From: Cepaea nemoralis
Lineage: Eukaryota > Mollusca > Gastropoda > Stylommatophora > Helicidae
Reading direction: 5' to 3'
Length of the DNA stretch: 64,000 bases
Assembly: GCA_014155875.1 (NCBI GenBank)
Contig: JACEFZ010015105.1
Location: forward strand, 257,501 to 321,500
Below the pieces are notes generated by a model. The model ran no database searches and was not told the DNA's origin. It saw only the letters and a list, made by a program, of their open reading frames with translations. Positions 62,465 to 64,000 of the stretch are shown here, piece after piece. A program made the translations under genes and the position numbers. Positions within the stretch are counted from its first letter, which is position 1; every line of letters begins with the position of its first letter.

Positions 62465-64000
62465 TATATCTCATCTTATCATGTTCCTTTTGTACCTTGA
62501 GGTGTCGAGGTGAAGTATAGACAGCCGGAGATTGCCAGCTTCTGGGCTTCATGTGTTGATATTCCCATGTACTCTGTTATTCCCTGCGTCCATCGTTTAC
62601 GTGGTCGGCCTCTTCCTCTGTTTCCCTCTGGTTAGTACATCATTGCTTGTTGTGGTATACTTTTAGTTGGTAACCTACTTGCATGGCCAAACCATTTGAC
62701 TTGCTGCCTTCTAATAAAATCTAGTGCAGCTATAACCCCCACTTTAGTCCTGATTTCTTCATTTCTGATCTTATCTCTTCTTGATACATTGAGTATTCTT
62801 CTCATGAATCTCATTTCTGTTGTTGTGATTTTTCTTTTCTCTTTTCCTGTCATTGTACAGATTTGGCATTGGTAACATAGATTTGGTAGGAAGATTGTGT
62901 TGTAAATTGCTTTCTTAGTAGTTATTGATACATGTTTGTTCTTTAGTATTGGTGCCATTTGCCCAATGAGTTGGTTTGTCTTTTGCATCTATTTTCGATT
63001 TCGCCTTCTGATTTGCCATTTGATGATATTATACTTCCTAGGTACTTGAAACTCTTACTAGTGTCAAGGGATGTTCGTTTAGGTGAATCGTTGTTGCTTT
63101 TTCTTCTTTAGTTATAGTCAATATTTCTGTTTTACTTGTGCTAATTTTCATGTTATGTTCCCTAAACATTTCGTTTAGACTATTCATGTGGTCTTGTTAT
63201 TCAGCTTCTGATTTTGCTATTAGTGCTTGGTCATGCGCAAACAAGAGTTTTCTACTGGTTTGATTTGAAGATGGTTCTTCTTCTGTGTTCTCGTCATGCA
63301 GTGTTCTTGCGGTCTCTGTTTGGCTGGTTTCTTTACATATGCTGTCTATATATGTTATAAACAAGAGAGGGGATAGGACACAAGCTTGTCGTACTCCAGA
63401 TGTTATGGTGAAGGGTTCTGAGTGTCCTCCAGTTGCTCTCACTATGCATTCACTGTTGTTGTATAAGCTTCTACATAGGTTTGTTAAGGATTCCCCACAG
63501 CTTGTTTATATCTACTCTATCAAATGCCTATTCTTGGTCGACAAAGGCTAAGTATAGTGTTTCATTGAATTCGATTGATTTTTCTATAGTTTGTCTAAGA
63601 GCAAACATGTCATCTGTGCATCCTTTGTTTTTTTCCTAAATCCAAGTTGTGTTTCGCTTAGCTGGGGTTCTATAATAGTTCGTAATCTTTCCTCAAGAAT
63701 TTTGCACAATATTTTCCCAGTATGACTCAACAGTGAAATGGCTCTGTATTGTGTGCAGTCTCTTTGCTGCCTTTGTTTTTCCAAAAAGAGATAATTATAG
63801 CGTTTCCACAGTGTCGTGGTGTCTGTTGTTCTACCCAAACATGGTTGAATAGTCTATGTAGCCATGCTGTTCCTACTTCTCTTGCTGCTTTAATTATTTC
63901 ATTTGGTATTTCATCTTGTCCTGGTGATTTGTTCAATGGGGCTAATCTGATGGCTTTTATACTTTCTTCTTTCAGTATGTGTGGTTCTAGTTCTTCTCTG
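62465..64000 (-). mobile_element. RTE-like LINE, family D (5' part outside window)
   Basis: The minus strand 3' end (GGTACAAAAGGAACATGATA on the minus strand at about 62500) matches the fragment at 57.78 kb. It runs upstream through RT and off the window edge at 64000. The TC microsatellite begins where it ends, so it may have grown from the 3' tail. Confidence 0.88.
62632..64000 (-). pseudogene. RTE-D reverse transcriptase (broken)
   Basis: From the edge: MNKSPGQDEIPNEIIKAARE (63936-63870), CTQYRAISLLSHTGKILCKI and PQLSETQLGFRKKTKDAQMT (63755-63620), PFTITSGVRQACVLSPLLFI (63420-63360), then a change from YADD-like to RKLLFAHDQALIAKSEAE at about 63255-63200, where FAHDQ replaces the two aspartates, so the active site is damaged or the copy diverged. 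The thumb block ISITTKKAIYNTIFLPNLCY and the tail FIRRQQVKWFGHASRLPTKS follow (62988-62632). Three or more frame changes occur. Confidence 0.8.

Noticed and set aside
62252..62552. Frames with LSLSLS or RERERE over the TC run
   Set aside because: Pure microsatellite translation.

Overview
The window reads as non-coding, transposon-packed nuclear DNA of an animal. I find no convincing host gene in 64 kb. What the sequence shows is many non-LTR retrotransposons (RTE-like, CR1-like and I-like), two hAT-type DNA transposons, a mariner, a Ty3/gypsy-class LTR retrotransposon, tRNA-like SINE heads, satellites, and long AC, AT, TC and TAAG microsatellites on an AT-rich background. The mix suits an invertebrate with a large repeat-rich genome. 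A mollusc, perhaps a cephalopod, is my guess, but it is weakly supported and rests on style rather than on a diagnostic gene.

Layout. 1-2552: an RTE-like LINE (family A, minus strand, cut by the window edge) with an inverted piece of its own 3' end inserted. 2553-6573: three repeat blocks, namely a satellite of about 145 bp, a repeat of about 75 bp, and a foldback structure of about 2 kb. 6650-13100: LINE remnants, including an I-like LINE with RNase H, plus microsatellites and three copies of a dispersed repeat called DR-1 here. 14342-24444: a decayed hAT (DUF4371, GTF2IRD2-like) gene split by a 9.1-kb LTR retrotransposon that has both LTRs, a 5-bp target duplication and a proline-tRNA primer site. 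Its pol order is protease, integrase, reverse transcriptase, RNase H. 24560-29590: mostly unassigned sequence with a GC-rich block, short tandem arrays and a local duplication. 29593-33766: a mariner split by a complete 3.2-kb RTE-A with 12-bp target duplications. 33772-39121: a second RTE family (B) split by a 4.2-kb hAT transposon, itself carrying LINE fragments and a DR-1 copy. 39122-51080: scattered LINE fragments, a hAT MITE, two more DR-1 copies and a decayed gene of an unidentified multicopy family. 51085-60800: a CR1-like LINE whose ORF1 carries an SGNH/GDSL esterase domain, interrupted by an RTE-B copy, a solo LTR and an RTE-D fragment. 61120-64000: mariner fragments, a TC microsatellite and an RTE-D LINE running off the edge.

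The elements do not form a pathway. They form a datable stack of insertions. In several places the target-site duplications, or an uninterrupted relative elsewhere in the window, allow the order of events to be read. Most reading frames carry stops or frameshifts. The longest undamaged frames are the 568-codon RT of RTE-A, the 504-codon CR1 ORF1 fragment, the 333-codon RT of RTE-B and the 331-codon gag of the LTR element.
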